A stretch of 64,000 nt of DNA. It comes from Devosia ginsengisoli (GTDB lineage: Bacteria; Pseudomonadota; Alphaproteobacteria; Rhizobiales; Devosiaceae). The stretch is taken from positions 124,001-188,000 of the forward strand of contig NZ_JANQAJ010000013.1 in assembly GCF_024707105.1 (NCBI RefSeq). The letters run 5' to 3'. Below the pieces are notes generated by a model that worked only from the letters and a program-made list of their open reading frames with translations, searched no databases and was not told the DNA's origin. The position numbers and the translations under genes are program-made. Below are positions 17,930-27,616 of the stretch, piece after piece; the first letter of the stretch is position 1, and the number at the start of each line of letters is the position of its first letter.

Positions 17930-18552
17930 CGCGGGCCGTCTTCTTCGATGTCGACGGCGTGCTGGTGCATGGCATGCATGCCCGCCCCGAGCTGAGCCGG
18001 CGCTGGGATACGTCATTGCTGGCCGATATGGGCGTCGATCCCGTGCGTTTTACCAACGAATTCATCTTCGATGTCTTCATCAAGAAGGTAATCGTCGGCA
18101 AGATGTCCGTCATCGAGGCGCTGGAACGCCATCTGCCATCACTGGGCTACAAGGGCTCGCCGATGGTGTTTCACCATTATTGGCTCATGCAGGACAGCGT
18201 CCTCAACCAGCCGCTGCTGGACCATATCCGAACGTTGCGCACGCGGCCGGATATCCGCCTCTATATTGCGACCAATCAGGAGCATCTGAGAGCCACCTGG
18301 CTCTGGAGCCATCTCGGTCTTGGCGACCTGTTCGACGACATCTTCTATTCCGCCCGCGCCGGTGTGCGGAAACCCGAAAAGGGCTTCTTCGACTTCGTCG
18401 AGCAGCGCATCGGCCCACAATCCGAGCCGCCGCTCTTCTTCGACGACACGCCAAAGGTGATCGACGGCGCCCGCGCTCGTGGTTGGGAGGCTGTACTGTT
18501 CGACACCGTGGACGACTGCACATCCCACCCATGGATCGCCGCGCGGCTCTAG
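17926..18552 (+). CDS. HAD superfamily hydrolase
   Basis: 208 residues. Motif I is 'FFDVDGVLV' (Asp8 nucleophile, Asp10), motif II is in 'YIATNQEH', the lysine of motif III is in 'GVRKPEKGFF' and motif IV is 'PLFFDDTPKVIDGA' (two aspartates). All four are intact, so it should be an active small-molecule phosphatase. Substrate unknown. ATGA overlap with the upstream gene, 109 bases before grxD. Confidence 0.86.
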   Translation: MTRAVFFDVDGVLVHGMHARPELSRRWDTSLLADMGVDPVRFTNEFIFDVFIKKVIVGKMSVIEALERHLPSLGYKGSPMVFHHYWLMQDSVLNQPLLDHIRTLRTRPDIRLYIATNQEHLRATWLWSHLGLGDLFDDIFYSARAGVRKPEKGFFDFVEQRIGPQSEPPLFFDDTPKVIDGARARGWEAVLFDTVDDCTSHPWIAARL

Positions 18553-18661
18553 TCACAATCATCGCCCATTGCCGATGGCGATCTCGACAGCGCCCGACTC
18601 CTGTCCTATTTAGAACAACAGCAAAGCGGCCCTTAACCCCGCCCCTCGAAAGGTTTTCGCC

Positions 18662-18997
18662 ATGACCGACATCAACGCCTTCATCGACGACAAGGTGAAG
18701 AACAACGACGTGTTCCTCTTCATGAAGGGCTCGCCTGACTTCCCGCAATGCGGCTTTTCCGGCCAGGTCGTGCAGATTCTGAACTATCTCGGCGTCGACT
18801 ACGGCAGCGCCAATGTCCTCGAAAGCGAAGAGCTGCGCGACGGCATCAAGGCCTATACCAACTGGCCGACCATCCCCCAGCTCTATGTGAAGGGCGAATT
18901 CGTCGGCGGCGCCGATATCGTGCGCGAGATGTTCCAGGCCGGCGAACTTCAGTCGCACCTGACCAATGCCGGCATTGCCGTCAAGCAGACCGCCTGA
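18662..18997 (+). CDS. grxD: Monothiol CGFS glutaredoxin (Grx4 type)
   Basis: 111 residues with the Fe-S glutaredoxin signature CGFS at 30-33 ('QCGFSGQVV'), '[20 protein letters not shown]' for glutathione binding, and the right family length. It carries [2Fe-2S] clusters together with BolA, encoded just upstream. A terminator follows 22 bases after the stop. Confidence 0.95.
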   Translation: MTDINAFIDDKVKNNDVFLFMKGSPDFPQCGFSGQVVQILNYLGVDYGSANVLESEELRDGIKAYTNWPTIPQLYVKGEFVGGADIVREMFQAGELQSHLTNAGIAVKQTA

Positions 18998-19019
18998 TTT
19001 CCTGCTTCTTGCCTATAGC

Positions 19020-19046
19020 AAGCCCGGCCCTTGGCCGGGCTTTTCG
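19020..19046 (+). terminator. Rho-independent terminator after grxD
   Basis: Stem AAGCCCGGCC / GGCCGGGCTT with a 3-base loop, followed by TTTTCG. It closes the bolA-grxD region. Confidence 0.85.
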
Positions 19047-19143
19047 TTTGCATCACAGAGATTGATGACCTCTATTCCGCATTATCACTTTGCGGAATGA
19101 CGGCACGGGCGTAAATAGAGCATCCACCTTTCGGATGCTTCCC

Positions 19144-20361
19144 ATGACCACGTCCGCCCTTCGCCCCGCAGTCCCGCTGCTCGTGCTGATCCTTGCCGGC
19201 TGCATCATTGCCGCCGTGGGCAATGGCATTCGCAGCAGCTTCGGCCTGTTCACCCTGCCGATGACCGGCGATCTCGGGCTGACGCGCGAAGGCTGGGGCA
19301 TGGCCATGGCCATCCAGAACCTGGCCTGGGGCATTGCCCAACCCTTTGCCGGCGCCTGGGCCGATCGCGTCGGCACCGGCCGCACCGTCGCCGTGGGTCT
19401 TGCCGTCTATGCAGCGGGCGTCCTGGCCATGGCCTTTTCGCCCGACACTGGCTGGCTGACGCTGACCGCGGGCGTGATCGCCGGCGTGGGCATTGCCGTC
19501 AGTTCCTTCTCCGTGGTCATGATCGCCTTCGGCCGCGCCGTGCCCATGGAAAAGCGCTCGCTGATCTTCGGCGTGGCCACCGCCGCCTCGTCCTTCGGAC
19601 AATTCGCCTTCGCCCCCATCAGCCAGGGCTTCATCAATGCCTTCGGCTGGCAATCGGCACTGGTCTATCTGGGCGTGGCCTTGCTGCTGGTCATTCCGCT
19701 GAGCTATGCCCTGCGCGGCCGCACCGAAAACCCGGTCGGCCATGCCGACCTGCCCTTCATGGAAGCCTTGTCGCGCGCCTGGGGCCACGGCTCCTATCGC
19801 CTGCTGGTCATCGGCTTCTTCGTCTGCGGCTTCCACCTGGCCTTTATCAATGTCCACATGCCCGCCTATCTGGTGCAGTGTGGCCTCTCGCCCGAAGTCG
19901 GCTCCTGGACCATCGCGGTCATTGGCCTCTTCAATATCGCCGGCTCGCTCCTGGCGGGCTATCTTGGCGGGCGCCTGCCCAAGCAACTGCTGCTGGCCAC
20001 CATCTATTTCCTGCGCGCCGTGGCCATCGGCCTGTTCCTGCTGATTCCGGTCAGCGAGGTCACGGCCTATGCCTTCGCCGCCGCCATGGGCCTGCTCTGG
20101 CTCTCCACCGTTCCGCTCACGGCCGGCCTCGTCACCCTGTTCTTCGGCGCGCGCTATATGGGCATGCTCTATGGCGTTGCTTTCCTCAGTCACCAGATCG
20201 GCTCCTTCGTCGGCGTCTGGCTGGGCGGCTATGTCTATGACCAGACCGGCTCCTATAGCCTGGTCTGGTATCTCGGTATCGTGCTGGGCCTGGCTTCGGC
20301 GGCGGTGCATATCCCGATCAACGAACGCAGCGCCTCCAGCTTCGCCCTAAAAACGGCCTAG
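19144..20361 (+). CDS. MFS transporter
   Basis: 405 residues with about twelve membrane helices, from the ATG at 19144 (an upstream ATG at 19135 adds three residues). 'GRTVAVGLAVYAAGVLAM' after 'WADRVGTG' is the usual MFS loop 2-3 motif. Closest in feel to the formate/oxalate-antiporter or NarK-like branch, but not assignable. A long minus-strand frame across it is a shadow. Transport substrate unknown. Confidence 0.8.
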   Translation: MTTSALRPAVPLLVLILAGCIIAAVGNGIRSSFGLFTLPMTGDLGLTREGWGMAMAIQNLAWGIAQPFAGAWADRVGTGRTVAVGLAVYAAGVLAMAFSPDTGWLTLTAGVIAGVGIAVSSFSVVMIAFGRAVPMEKRSLIFGVATAASSFGQFAFAPISQGFINAFGWQSALVYLGVALLLVIPLSYALRGRTENPVGHADLPFMEALSRAWGHGSYRLLVIGFFVCGFHLAFINVHMPAYLVQCGLSPEVGSWTIAVIGLFNIAGSLLAGYLGGRLPKQLLLATIYFLRAVAIGLFLLIPVSEVTAYAFAAAMGLLWLSTVPLTAGLVTLFFGARYMGMLYGVAFLSHQIGSFVGVWLGGYVYDQTGSYSLVWYLGIVLGLASAAVHIPINERSASSFALKTA

Positions 20362-20379
20362 GGCGGACAGATCTCAACC

Positions 20380-20395
20380 ATCGGTTTTTACCGAT
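20380..20395. promoter_or_regulatory. ATCGGT-TTTT-ACCGAT inverted repeat
   Basis: A perfect 6-bp inverted repeat with a 4-base spacer lies 93 bases before the Bcr/CflA-like start, in a short AT-rich patch that also has TATATA. It could be an operator for that exporter; it is not terminator-like because the Ts are in the loop. Confidence 0.35.
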
Positions 20396-20487
20396 ATATA
20401 GTCTTGCAAATGTCGTCTTGCGGGTTCATGGTCCGCGCCTGATTTCCGGCGCCCATTTCTTGCGGCGACACCATTCCAGGTTCCTTT

Positions 20488-21741
20488 ATGTCCGATCATT
20501 TCACGCGAGTTCTCTCGCGCCCCGAATTCATTGCCCTCATCGCCGCGCTGATGGCGCTCAACGCGCTGGCCATCGACGTCATGCTGCCGGCCCTGCCCTA
20601 TATGGGCGAGGCGCTCGGCGTCACCAGCGAGAACGAACGGCAGTTCGTCATCTCGGCCTATATGCTGGGCATGGGCATTGCCGTGCTCGGCTTCGGCCCG
20701 CTGACCGATCGCTTCGGCCGCCGCGCGCCGCTGCTGGTGGGCATGGGGCTCTACATCATCGCCGCCATTGCCGCCGTCTTCGCCCCGAGCTTCGCCATCC
20801 TGCTGATACTGCGCTTCATCCAGGGCATGGGCGCCGCCAGCGTGCGCGTCATCGCCACCGCCGTGGTCCGCGACCGCTATTCGGGCCGCGAAATGGCCGA
20901 GGTCATGTCGCTGACCTTCATGGTCTTCATGGCCATTCCCATCATCGCGCCGGGCATCGGCCAGGTCATCCTGCTGGTCGGCGACTGGCACAATATCTTC
21001 ATCTTCATGGGCCTGCTGGCCGCCGCCTTCTGGATCTGGACCTTCATGCGCCTGCCCGAAACCCTGCCGGAAGCCCAGCGCCGCCCGCTGAGCATCAAGG
21101 CGGTGTTCGATGGTTTCCGCATCGTCTTCACCAACCGCGTGGCCTTCTCCTATGGCCTGGCCGGCATGTTCCTGTTCGGCGCGCTGTTCGGCTTCATCAG
21201 CTCGTCCCAGCAGATCTATGTCGATATCTATGGCCTGGGCGTCTATTTCCCCGTGGCCTTCGCGGCCATGGCCGGGTTGATGGCGGTGTCGTCCTTCACC
21301 AATTCGCGCATCGTCCGTCGGCTCGGCATGCGCCGGCTGTCGCATGGCGCCATGCTGAGCTTCACCGGCTTCAGCGGCATCTGGCTGGCCTTCGCCCTGT
21401 CAGGCTTCCTGCCGCTCTGGCTGTTCTTCTCGCTGCTGGCCGTGGTCATGTTCAGCTTCGGCTGGGCCGCCTCGAACATGAACTCGCTCTCCATGGAGCC
21501 ACTCGGCGCCGTGGCCGGTACGGCCTCGGCCGTGTTCGGCTTCATCCAGACCGTGGGCGGTGCCCTGATCGGCAGCTATACCGGCCAGTTGTTCGACGGC
21601 ACGACCGTGCCGGCCGCCATGGGCTATTTCGGCATGGGCGTGCTGGCGCTGATCTGCATCCTGGTCGCTGAAAAGGGCCGGCTATTCGGCGTCGGCGAGC
21701 AATATGCCCATGCCGACGCCATCCCCGAAGCCGGTCACTGA
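20488..21741 (+). CDS. Bcr/CflA-family drug efflux MFS transporter
   Basis: 417 residues, twelve membrane segments. '[22 protein letters not shown]' in helix 1 is the hallmark of the Bcr/CflA subfamily, followed by '[17 protein letters not shown]' (motif A) and '[23 protein letters not shown]' (motif B region, split). Members export drugs such as bicyclomycin, and sometimes dipeptides or cysteine; substrate cannot be read. Its 3' end overlaps the convergent clpP gene by seven bases. Confidence 0.88.
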   Translation: MSDHFTRVLSRPEFIALIAALMALNALAIDVMLPALPYMGEALGVTSENERQFVISAYMLGMGIAVLGFGPLTDRFGRRAPLLVGMGLYIIAAIAAVFAPSFAILLILRFIQGMGAASVRVIATAVVRDRYSGREMAEVMSLTFMVFMAIPIIAPGIGQVILLVGDWHNIFIFMGLLAAAFWIWTFMRLPETLPEAQRRPLSIKAVFDGFRIVFTNRVAFSYGLAGMFLFGALFGFISSSQQIYVDIYGLGVYFPVAFAAMAGLMAVSSFTNSRIVRRLGMRRLSHGAMLSFTGFSGIWLAFALSGFLPLWLFFSLLAVVMFSFGWAASNMNSLSMEPLGAVAGTASAVFGFIQTVGGALIGSYTGQLFDGTTVPAAMGYFGMGVLALICILVAEKGRLFGVGEQYAHADAIPEAGH

Positions 21742-22367
21742 CCGGTTTCGGGCGCCGCGGGTGCGTCGATCTGGCTGCGATCGCTATAGACATGATCGAC
21801 CAGGCCCCAATCGCGGGCCTGCTCGGGCGTCATGAAGTGGTCGCGCTCCAGCGCGGCCTCGACCTCCTCATAGGTCCGCCCGCAATGCTTGGCATACAGA
21901 TTATGCATCCGCCGCTTGAGCCGCTGGCTCTCTTCGGCATGCAGCACGATATCGGTCACCTTGCCCTGATAGCCCCCGCTGGGCTGGTGCAGCATGATCG
22001 AGGCATTGGGCAGGCAGATACGCGTGCCGGGCTCGCCCGCCATCAGCAGGAATGAGCCGGCCGACATGGCCATGCCCATGCAGAGCGTGCCCACCGGCGC
22101 CTTGATGAACTGCATCGTGTCATACATGGCCATGGCCGAGGTCACGACCCCGCCCGGCGAGTTGATATAGAGGTAGATTTCCTTCTTCGGATTCTCCGCC
22201 TCGAGGAACAGCAACTGGGCGCAGACCAGGCTGGCCATATTGTCCTCCACCTCGCCATTGACGAAGATGATCCGCTCCCGCAGCAGGCGCGAATAGATAT
22301 CGAAGGACCGTTCTCCCCGCGTGGTCTGCTCCACCACCATAGGGACGAGTTGCATCATGTCGCGCAT
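21735..22367 (-). CDS. clpP: ClpP-type serine protease, divergent paralog
   Basis: 210 residues. The catalytic triad spacing is exact for ClpP: Ser102, His127 (25 apart) and Asp176 (49 apart). The nucleophile segment reads '[16 protein letters not shown]' where the usual housekeeping form reads close to 'GQAASMG.LLLTAG', so flanking residues have changed. '[11 protein letters not shown]' is the conserved handle region. It stands alone, without clpX, lon or tig next to it, so it is probably a second ClpP. The 5' end may also include a longer tail. Convergent with Bcr/CflA, overlapping 7 bases. Confidence 0.88.
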   Translation of the reverse strand: MRDMMQLVPMVVEQTTRGERSFDIYSRLLRERIIFVNGEVEDNMASLVCAQLLFLEAENPKKEIYLYINSPGGVVTSAMAMYDTMQFIKAPVGTLCMGMAMSAGSFLLMAGEPGTRICLPNASIMLHQPSGGYQGKVTDIVLHAEESQRLKRRMHNLYAKHCGRTYEEVEAALERDHFMTPEQARDWGLVDHVYSDRSQIDAPAAPETGQ

Positions 22368-22423
22368 CGGCGATTCTCCTTATTCATAGGTGTTGAGCTC
22401 AAGTTCTGGACAATATCCCATCG

Positions 22424-22523
22424 CCTCCCCCCTTGTGGGGAGGGAATGAGGGTGGGGGTATTTCTTGGCGCAGCGTGTGGGGCTCACCCCCACCCTCGGT
22501 CCCTCCCCTCAAGGGGGAGGGAG
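22424..22523. repeat. Dispersed palindromic repeat, CTCCCCC-type, copy 1
   Basis: Two arms, 'CCTCCCCCCTTGTGGGGAGGG' and 'CCCTCCCCTCAAGGGGGAGGG' flank an inner 'CACCCTC'. Fills the gap between clpP and the SRPBCC gene. Related copies occur at 23269, 54049, 57350 and 59744. Confidence 0.75.
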
Positions 22524-22544
22524 GCGCAGGGGCTGAAACTTCGG

Positions 22545-22877
22545 CTAGGCGGCCATCATCAGCGGCCCGTTGCTATTCGCCGCTACCGGCACGGCCATCG
22601 GCGCATGGGTCAGCCGAAACCAGGTGCCGCCATCGCTGGTCGGCGTCAGCTCGAAAGTCACGAGACTATCCTCCATTCCCACGACGGCGCCCTGTCCGGC
22701 CTCGCGCCAGCGATAGGTGAGACTCTTGTTTTCCTCTGCGGTGACGACCGCCAGCTCGATTTCCTGCTCGGGCTTGAGCCAGCGCTCCAGATATTCGGGC
22801 ACGGTCAGCGCCCGCCAGACCTTTTCGGGCGGTGCATCCAACGCGCATTCGAAGGTGAGCGCATCCGTTTCGGTCAT
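22545..22877 (-). CDS. SRPBCC/AHSA1-like domain protein
   Basis: 110 residues from the ATG at 22877, which overlaps the stop of the ArsR gene by ATGA. 'ALDAPPEKVWRALTVPEYLERWL' is the standard start of the Activator of Hsp90 ATPase (AHSA1) fold, then 'TWFRLTHAPMA'. These small helix-grip proteins bind hydrophobic ligands. Coupled ArsR/AHSA1 pairs are common; here the pair is duplicated elsewhere in the window (52970-53828). Confidence 0.82.
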   Translation of the reverse strand: MTETDALTFECALDAPPEKVWRALTVPEYLERWLKPEQEIELAVVTAEENKSLTYRWREAGQGAVVGMEDSLVTFELTPTSDGGTWFRLTHAPMAVPVAANSNGPLMMAA

Positions 22878-23188
22878 TGATCCATCTCCCTGAGCAGGTC
22901 CTTGAGTCCGTCGATCCGGCTCGGCCAGAAAGCGCGATAGCGCGCCAGCCATTCATGCAGCGGTGCCATGCCATCCGGCGCGACGCGATAATGCGCATAG
23001 CGCCCCTCGCGCCGCTCGCTGATGAGCCCTGCCCCGCGCAGGACGGCCAGATGCTGGCTCATGGCGGGCTGCGAAATGGCAAAGCCCTCGCGCAGTTCCG
23101 TCGCGGTCATCTCAGCCGAAGCCAACCGCTCGAGCATGGCCCGGCGGGTTGGATCGGCCAGCACTTTGAAAATATCGACATCACTCAT
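22874..23188 (-). CDS. ArsR-family transcriptional regulator
   Basis: 104 residues from the ATG at 23188. A winged helix-turn-helix is clear: 'IFKVLADPTRRAMLERL' then 'TELREGFAISQPAMSQHLAVLRGAGLISERREGRYAHYRV'-like segments (residues 5-70). The usual metal-binding cysteines of classic ArsR are absent, so it is not a metal sensor; more likely it responds to small hydrophobic ligands. A strong inverted repeat stands immediately upstream at 23193-23218. Confidence 0.87.
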   Translation of the reverse strand: MSDVDIFKVLADPTRRAMLERLASAEMTATELREGFAISQPAMSQHLAVLRGAGLISERREGRYAHYRVAPDGMAPLHEWLARYRAFWPSRIDGLKDLLREMDQ

Positions 23189-23192
23189 GCGC

Positions 23193-23218
23193 AACACATA
23201 AGCACACACTTATGAGTT
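23193..23218. promoter_or_regulatory. Likely ArsR operator (imperfect inverted repeat)
   Basis: AACACATAAG-CACACA-CTTATGAGTT: two 10-base arms match in nine positions around a 6-base centre. It sits only 4 bases before the regulator start codon, as expected for autorepression. Confidence 0.6.
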
Positions 23219-23268
23219 GTGGCAAGGGGGCAGGATTGGCAATGGCCCGGACGTAGGCGGCTAAACAA

Positions 23269-23396
23269 CCCCACCCTCATTCCCTCCCCAAAAGGGGGAG
23301 GGAGGCGCATGACTGCAGTCCGGGTTCCGCCCAATGCCTCAGTGTCCACCGGACAGGCTTCCCTCACCCTTGTGGGGAGGGAGTGAGGGTGGGGGT
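23269..23396. repeat. Dispersed palindromic repeat, composite type A, copy 1
   Basis: Starts CCCCACCCTCATTCCCTCCCC and ends in the reverse pattern CTTGTGGGGAGGG..GGGTGGGGGT, with an inner segment 'TTCCGCCCAATGCCTCAGTG..CCGGACAGGCTTCCCTC'. The same inner segment is found at 54049-54178 with a few changes. Confidence 0.75.
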
Positions 23397-23425
23397 ATGG
23401 GAACTTCCGCGACCACGGCCTGCCC

Positions 23426-24244
23426 CTAAAACACGAACACTTCCCGCCGCAACTCATCCCAGGCGTCGTGATTGATCGCCACCAGCAGCCCACCATCGAC
23501 ATGGCTGGGCAGATATGGCCCACCATCCAGCCGGGCGGCATAGGCGCCGGCTTCCTGGCTGATGAGCACGCCGGCCAGATGGTCCCAGGGCATCAGTTTG
23601 TTGAAGCAAACGAACTGCGTGTGGCCCGAGGCAAAGGCGCGGTATTCGTGACCGGCTACCCGATAATTGGCCACCATGCGGACCTTGGTGAAGTTGGACA
23701 GCACCTGCCCCCGCGAGGCCGCCGGCATAAAGGCCACCGACGACGTGCCCACCATCTGGGCCAGCGGCAGCGGCGCCGCCACGCCAAGGCGCACGGCTTC
23801 GCCACCCGGCCGGCGCAGCCAGGCGCCACCGCCCTTCTCGGCCATGACCCAATCGTCTCCCATGGGATCGTAGATGATCCCGGCCACTGTCTCGCCCTTC
23901 GAGACGACCGACGCCATGGTGGCGAACAGCGGCAACCCGGCGGCATAATTGGCCGTACCATCGATCGGGTCGACGACCACGGAAAGATCGGAAGTCGCCA
24001 GCTTCGGCAGCAGGGCCGGGTCGGCCGCCACCGATTCCTCACCCACGAACAGGGCCTCGGGCATCCATTCCGCAATGCGCGCCTTGATGACCTGTTCGGT
24101 CGCCACATCGGCCTCAGTCACCAGATCGATCGCCTCGGTCTTGATATGCACCATACCGGGATCGAGCCGACGAAAGCGCGGCAGAGCTTCCGATCGGGCC
24201 GCATCGCGCAGGATGGCGGCCAGTTCCATGAGATCAAAATTCAC
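23426..24244 (-). CDS. Inositol monophosphatase-family phosphatase
   Basis: 272 residues. Metal-binding motifs are 'FVGEES' (Glu69-70), 'DPIDGTANY' (92-100) and '[11 protein letters not shown]' (Asp221). This is the family of inositol monophosphatase, 3'(2'),5'-bisphosphate nucleotidase (CysQ-like) and histidinol-phosphatase; I cannot choose between them. The start overlaps the ttcA stop by ATGA, so it is translated after ttcA. Confidence 0.88.
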   Translation of the reverse strand: MNFDLMELAAILRDAARSEALPRFRRLDPGMVHIKTEAIDLVTEADVATEQVIKARIAEWMPEALFVGEESVAADPALLPKLATSDLSVVVDPIDGTANYAAGLPLFATMASVVSKGETVAGIIYDPMGDDWVMAEKGGGAWLRRPGGEAVRLGVAAPLPLAQMVGTSSVAFMPAASRGQVLSNFTKVRMVANYRVAGHEYRAFASGHTQFVCFNKLMPWDHLAGVLISQEAGAYAARLDGGPYLPSHVDGGLLVAINHDAWDELRREVFVF

Positions 24245-25107
24245 TTGGAGGTCCTTTTGTCGAACAGGGCGGCAAAGTCGAACAGCCGTGTATCGAGCAT
24301 ATGACTGGCATTGATATTGCCCAGCGCCCGGATCATCACGTCCTTGCGGCCTGGCATGCGCTTCTCGATATCGCCAAGCATGGCCTTCATGGCGTTGCGT
24401 TCGAGGCCGTCCTGGGAGCCACAGAGATCACACGGAATGATCGGAAATTCCATGGCATCGGAAAAGCGCTGCAGGTCTTCCTCGGCGCAATAGATCAGCG
24501 GCCGCAGCACCTCGATGTCGCCTTCGTCATTGAGCAGCCGCGGCGGCATGGCGGCGAGCTTGCCGCCATGGAACAGGTTCATGAAGAAGGTTTCGAGGCT
24601 GTCGTCGCGATGGTGGCCCAGCACCAAAGCCGTGCAGCCCTCTTCCCGCGCGATGCGATAAAGATTGCCCCGGCGCAGCCGCGAGCAGAGCGAGCAATAG
24701 GTCGCGCCCTGGGGCAGCTTGTCGGTGACGATGGAATAGGTGTCCTGATATTCGATGCGGTGCTCGATCCCCAGGCCAGCGAGATATTCCGGCAGAATGT
24801 GCTTGGGAAAATTTGGCTGTCCCTGGTCGAGATTGCAGGCCACCAATTCTACCGGCAGCAGCCCACGCCACTTGAGATCGAGCAGCAGCGCCAGCATGCC
24901 ATAGCTGTCCTTGCCGCCTGACAGCGCCACCAGCCACTTCTCGCCCGGCCGCGCCATGGCAAATTTTTCGATGGCCTCACGCGTATTGCGGATCAGGCGC
25001 TTACGCAGCTTGTTGAACTCGACGCTCCGCGGCGCATGGGCATAGGCCGGGTGGCCACCGCTCTCCGGTTCGGCCTGTTCGATATCGATGGGCAGGGCTT
25101 CGTTCAT
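24241..25107 (-). CDS. ttcA: tRNA 2-thiocytidine synthetase TtcA
   Basis: 288 residues from the ATG at 25107. TtcA puts sulfur on C32 of some tRNAs using an iron-sulfur cluster. The PP-loop 'SGGKDS' (63-68) is intact, and the Fe-S cysteines are in 'CSLC' (138 and 141) and 'CDLCG' (226 and 229). 'LGHHRDDS' is the family ATP site. An upstream in-frame extension to 25164 is rejected. It is followed by the inositol-phosphatase gene with a 4-base overlap. Confidence 0.93.
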   Translation of the reverse strand: MNEALPIDIEQAEPESGGHPAYAHAPRSVEFNKLRKRLIRNTREAIEKFAMARPGEKWLVALSGGKDSYGMLALLLDLKWRGLLPVELVACNLDQGQPNFPKHILPEYLAGLGIEHRIEYQDTYSIVTDKLPQGATYCSLCSRLRRGNLYRIAREEGCTALVLGHHRDDSLETFFMNLFHGGKLAAMPPRLLNDEGDIEVLRPLIYCAEEDLQRFSDAMEFPIIPCDLCGSQDGLERNAMKAMLGDIEKRMPGRKDVMIRALGNINASHMLDTRLFDFAALFDKRTSK

Positions 25108-25170
25108 ATCTGCCTCAAAGCAAAGGGGGCGTCGCCGCCCCCTCATAACCCACTCGTCCGGCACGCGCCA

Positions 25171-26247
25171 CTAGATCGGCAGCGGACTGGCTTCCTGCGC
25201 ATCGGCGGCCACATCATGCCCGGTATCGTACTTGTCCAGATTGCCCTCGAACTCGTGCAGGCGCTTCCAGATGGAGCGTAGCTCGGTCAGGGTGGTCCAG
25301 TTGTTCAGCACCACAGAGAAGGCTCCATCCACCTGTCCATAGGCATTGTTGACCTGGAACAGCAGCCCGACCGAAACGGCGCCGGTGAACATGGCCGGCC
25401 CGATCATGAGCAGCGGCGTCAGCGAGGTGATCTGGCCATAGGCGTTCGACCACAGGTTGAAATAGCCGTAGTGCAGGTAGAGCCGGAAATAGTTGAAGCG
25501 CAGCCCGGTAAACAGGCTGAACAGCGTTTCGGGCTGGGCATGGTGGATCTTGTCATCCTCGCCCAGCACCAGCTCCTTGCGGAATGCGGCTTCCACCTTC
25601 TGGTTATTGTATTCCAGGCCCGGCAGGAACCAGCCGACAAACCACGAAATGGCCATGCCGCCGACGCTGACAAGCAAAGCCGCCCAGACGAGCGAACCCG
25701 GAATGTCGCGAATGACAGGCAGGTCAACCTGTCCGCTCAGCGTCCACAGAATGGGCAGGAAAGCGATCAATGTGAGTATGGCCCGCAGCATCTGCAGGCC
25801 GAGGCTTTCCACGATGCGCGCAAAGCGGTTCGCATCTTCCTGGATACGCTGGGAGGCACCTTCGATTTCGTGCTCCACATTGCGCCAGCGCGGAATGTAG
25901 TTCTCGGTGATCGCCTGCCGCCAGCGGAAGCCGTAATGGGAGACCAGGAAGTTGCCGAGCGTGCCCGTCAGTACGATCGGAATGGCTATCCAGATGAATG
26001 TCTTGGGCACCACCATGGGGATGACGAAGAATATCCGTTCCCATGCCCATTCCCAGCCGAACAGGGAATGCCAGAATTCGGAGACGTCATGCTCCTGGGC
26101 GGTCTGCAGCATGTCGTAGAAGGATCGGTACCAGGCATTGGCCTGCACTGACAGATCGACCTGCAGCCAGATGATCAGGACAATGAAAATGCCCATGCCA
26201 TAGGCCCATGAGGCCCAGCGGCGGCTCTTGAAGAAGGCGTGAATCAT
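25171..26247 (-). CDS. SbmA/BacA-like peptide transporter
   Basis: 358 residues with about seven membrane segments. 'MIHAFFKSRRWASWAYG' and 'WLQVDLSVQANAWYRSFYDMLQTA' at the start and 'RFRYNFYRLYLHYGYFNLWSNAYG'-like region (here 'FNYFRLYLHYGYFNLWSNA') near residue 275 are typical. BacA/SbmA imports proline-rich and NCR-type peptides and very-long-chain fatty acid precursors and is important for chronic host association in rhizobia and Brucella. Exact substrate unknown. It follows rpsD on the same strand and may be in its own unit after a terminator. Confidence 0.88.
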   Translation of the reverse strand: MIHAFFKSRRWASWAYGMGIFIVLIIWLQVDLSVQANAWYRSFYDMLQTAQEHDVSEFWHSLFGWEWAWERIFFVIPMVVPKTFIWIAIPIVLTGTLGNFLVSHYGFRWRQAITENYIPRWRNVEHEIEGASQRIQEDANRFARIVESLGLQMLRAILTLIAFLPILWTLSGQVDLPVIRDIPGSLVWAALLVSVGGMAISWFVGWFLPGLEYNNQKVEAAFRKELVLGEDDKIHHAQPETLFSLFTGLRFNYFRLYLHYGYFNLWSNAYGQITSLTPLLMIGPAMFTGAVSVGLLFQVNNAYGQVDGAFSVVLNNWTTLTELRSIWKRLHEFEGNLDKYDTGHDVAADAQEASPLPI

Positions 26248-26332
26248 CTGCGTACCCTTAGCGACGTTCCCTTTCGGAACGCGCTCAATCCGTCACAGAA
26301 TTGTGGCGACGGCAAGCAGGATCGTAAACATG

Positions 26333-26369
26333 AACAAAAAGTAAGGGCCACTCCGAGGAGCGGCCCTTG
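26333..26369 (-). terminator. Rho-independent terminator after rpsD
   Basis: On the minus strand a stem AAGGGCCGCTCCTCGGAGTG.GCCCTT (arms at 26343-26349 and 26362-26368) is followed by a T-rich stretch (26333-26342). It separates rpsD from the BacA-like gene. Confidence 0.8.
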
Positions 26370-26391
26370 CCAATTCCGATATCTGCTTCGC

Positions 26392-27009
26392 TTAGCGCGA
26401 GTAGAATTCGACGACCAGGTTCGGTTCCATCTGGACCGGATAGGGCACATCCGACAGACCCGGCACGCGGGCGAAGGTGGCGGTCATCTTGTTGTGGTCG
26501 ACTTCGACATAGTCGGGAACATCGCGCTCGGCCAACTGGGTGGCTTCGATCAGCACGGCGAGCTGCTTGGAGCGCTCGCGCACTTCCACCTTGTCGCCGA
26601 TCTTGACCTGGTAGGACGGGATGTTGACGCGCTTGCCGTTGACCAGGATGTGGCCATGCGACACGAACTGGCGCGCAGCGAACACGGTGGCAACGAACTT
26701 GGCGCGGTAGACGATCGCGTCGAGACGGCTCTCGAGCAGGCCGATCAGGTTCTCGCCGGTGTCGCCCTTGACGCGGGCGGCTTCGTTATAGAGCTTCTTG
26801 AAGCTCTTCTCGGTGATCGAGCCGTAATAGCCCTTGAGCTTCTGCTTGGCGCGGAGCTGCAGGCCGTAATCGCTGAGCTTGCCCTTGCGGCGCTGGCCGT
26901 GCTGGCCGGGGCCATAGGCACGGGCGTTGAGCGGGGACTTCGGACGACCCCAGATGTTTTCGCCGAGACGGCGATCGATCTTGTACTTGGCTGAATGACG
27001 CTTCGACAT
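26392..27009 (-). CDS. rpsD: 30S ribosomal protein S4
   Basis: 205 residues from the ATG at 27009, starting '[20 protein letters not shown]', the classic S4 form with an S4 RNA-binding domain in the second half ('[39 protein letters not shown]' region, split around residues 92-135). Primary 16S rRNA binder in 30S assembly. Length is normal and it is monocistronic, as in other Rhizobiales. A strong terminator follows. Confidence 0.97.
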   Translation of the reverse strand: MSKRHSAKYKIDRRLGENIWGRPKSPLNARAYGPGQHGQRRKGKLSDYGLQLRAKQKLKGYYGSITEKSFKKLYNEAARVKGDTGENLIGLLESRLDAIVYRAKFVATVFAARQFVSHGHILVNGKRVNIPSYQVKIGDKVEVRERSKQLAVLIEATQLAERDVPDYVEVDHNKMTATFARVPGLSDVPYPVQMEPNLVVEFYSR

Positions 27010-27179
27010 CGCGTATCCTTCTAATAGTTGAATGGATCGCGGCCCTCCTCTGCCTTCCCTGGGGATGGCCGACAGACCCCAAATATTTTGAGAGATCCCG
27101 GGTGCGCCTATGGGCCAACGGCCCGGATAGGTGCGCGCCTGATAGAGCGGAAAGCCGCAGGAGTCAAGCAAATGCCCCG

Positions 27180-27476
27180 CTATGAGGCGCCGCCGCCCTC
27201 GACCACCGCGATGTCGGCTATCGCAGCGCCGGTGCGCAAAGGAATGATGGCTTGATAGGCCGCAGAGCGGTAACAGGCCAACGCCTGCTCATAGCTGTCG
27301 AACTCGATAAGGATAGCGCGCTTGCGCATCGCGCCTTCGACATCCTCCCGTCGACCGCCCCGTACCAGGAAGCGGCCACCAAACGGCGCCAGTGTTGCAT
27401 CGATCAGCGCGGAATATTCGCCGTAGCGCTCCGTGTCCTCGACATCGACCTGCGCGATCCAGTAGCCCTTGGCCAT
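27180..27476 (-). CDS. DUF1330 protein
   Basis: 98 residues. Matches DUF1330 with '[23 protein letters not shown]' and '[23 protein letters not shown]', an antibiotic-biosynthesis-monooxygenase-like dimeric alpha/beta fold. Catalytic role unknown; family members are cofactor-free. Between rpsD and the divergent CPBP gene. Confidence 0.82.
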   Translation of the reverse strand: MAKGYWIAQVDVEDTERYGEYSALIDATLAPFGGRFLVRGGRREDVEGAMRKRAILIEFDSYEQALACYRSAAYQAIIPLRTGAAIADIAVVEGGGAS

Positions 27477-27616
27477 CTCTGCCTCCCCTTCTGCCGGGAC
27501 GCTACGTGAGGCCCACTACGCTGTCGAGCGTTCCCTGGGGCTGGACAGCAACGCCAAACGTCACCACCCTGCCTCTACCGAACCGATGGAGGTCCAGCCT
27601 GATCCGCTCCCCCGCC

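Noticed and set aside
19072-20310. 412-codon minus-strand frame over the MFS gene
   Set aside because: Antisense shadow rich in Gly, Gln and His; the plus-strand frame is a clear transporter.
22424-22523. CTCCCCC repeats as ordinary terminators
   Set aside because: They lack a T-run and occur as composite elements with conserved inner sequence, so a simple terminator does not explain them.
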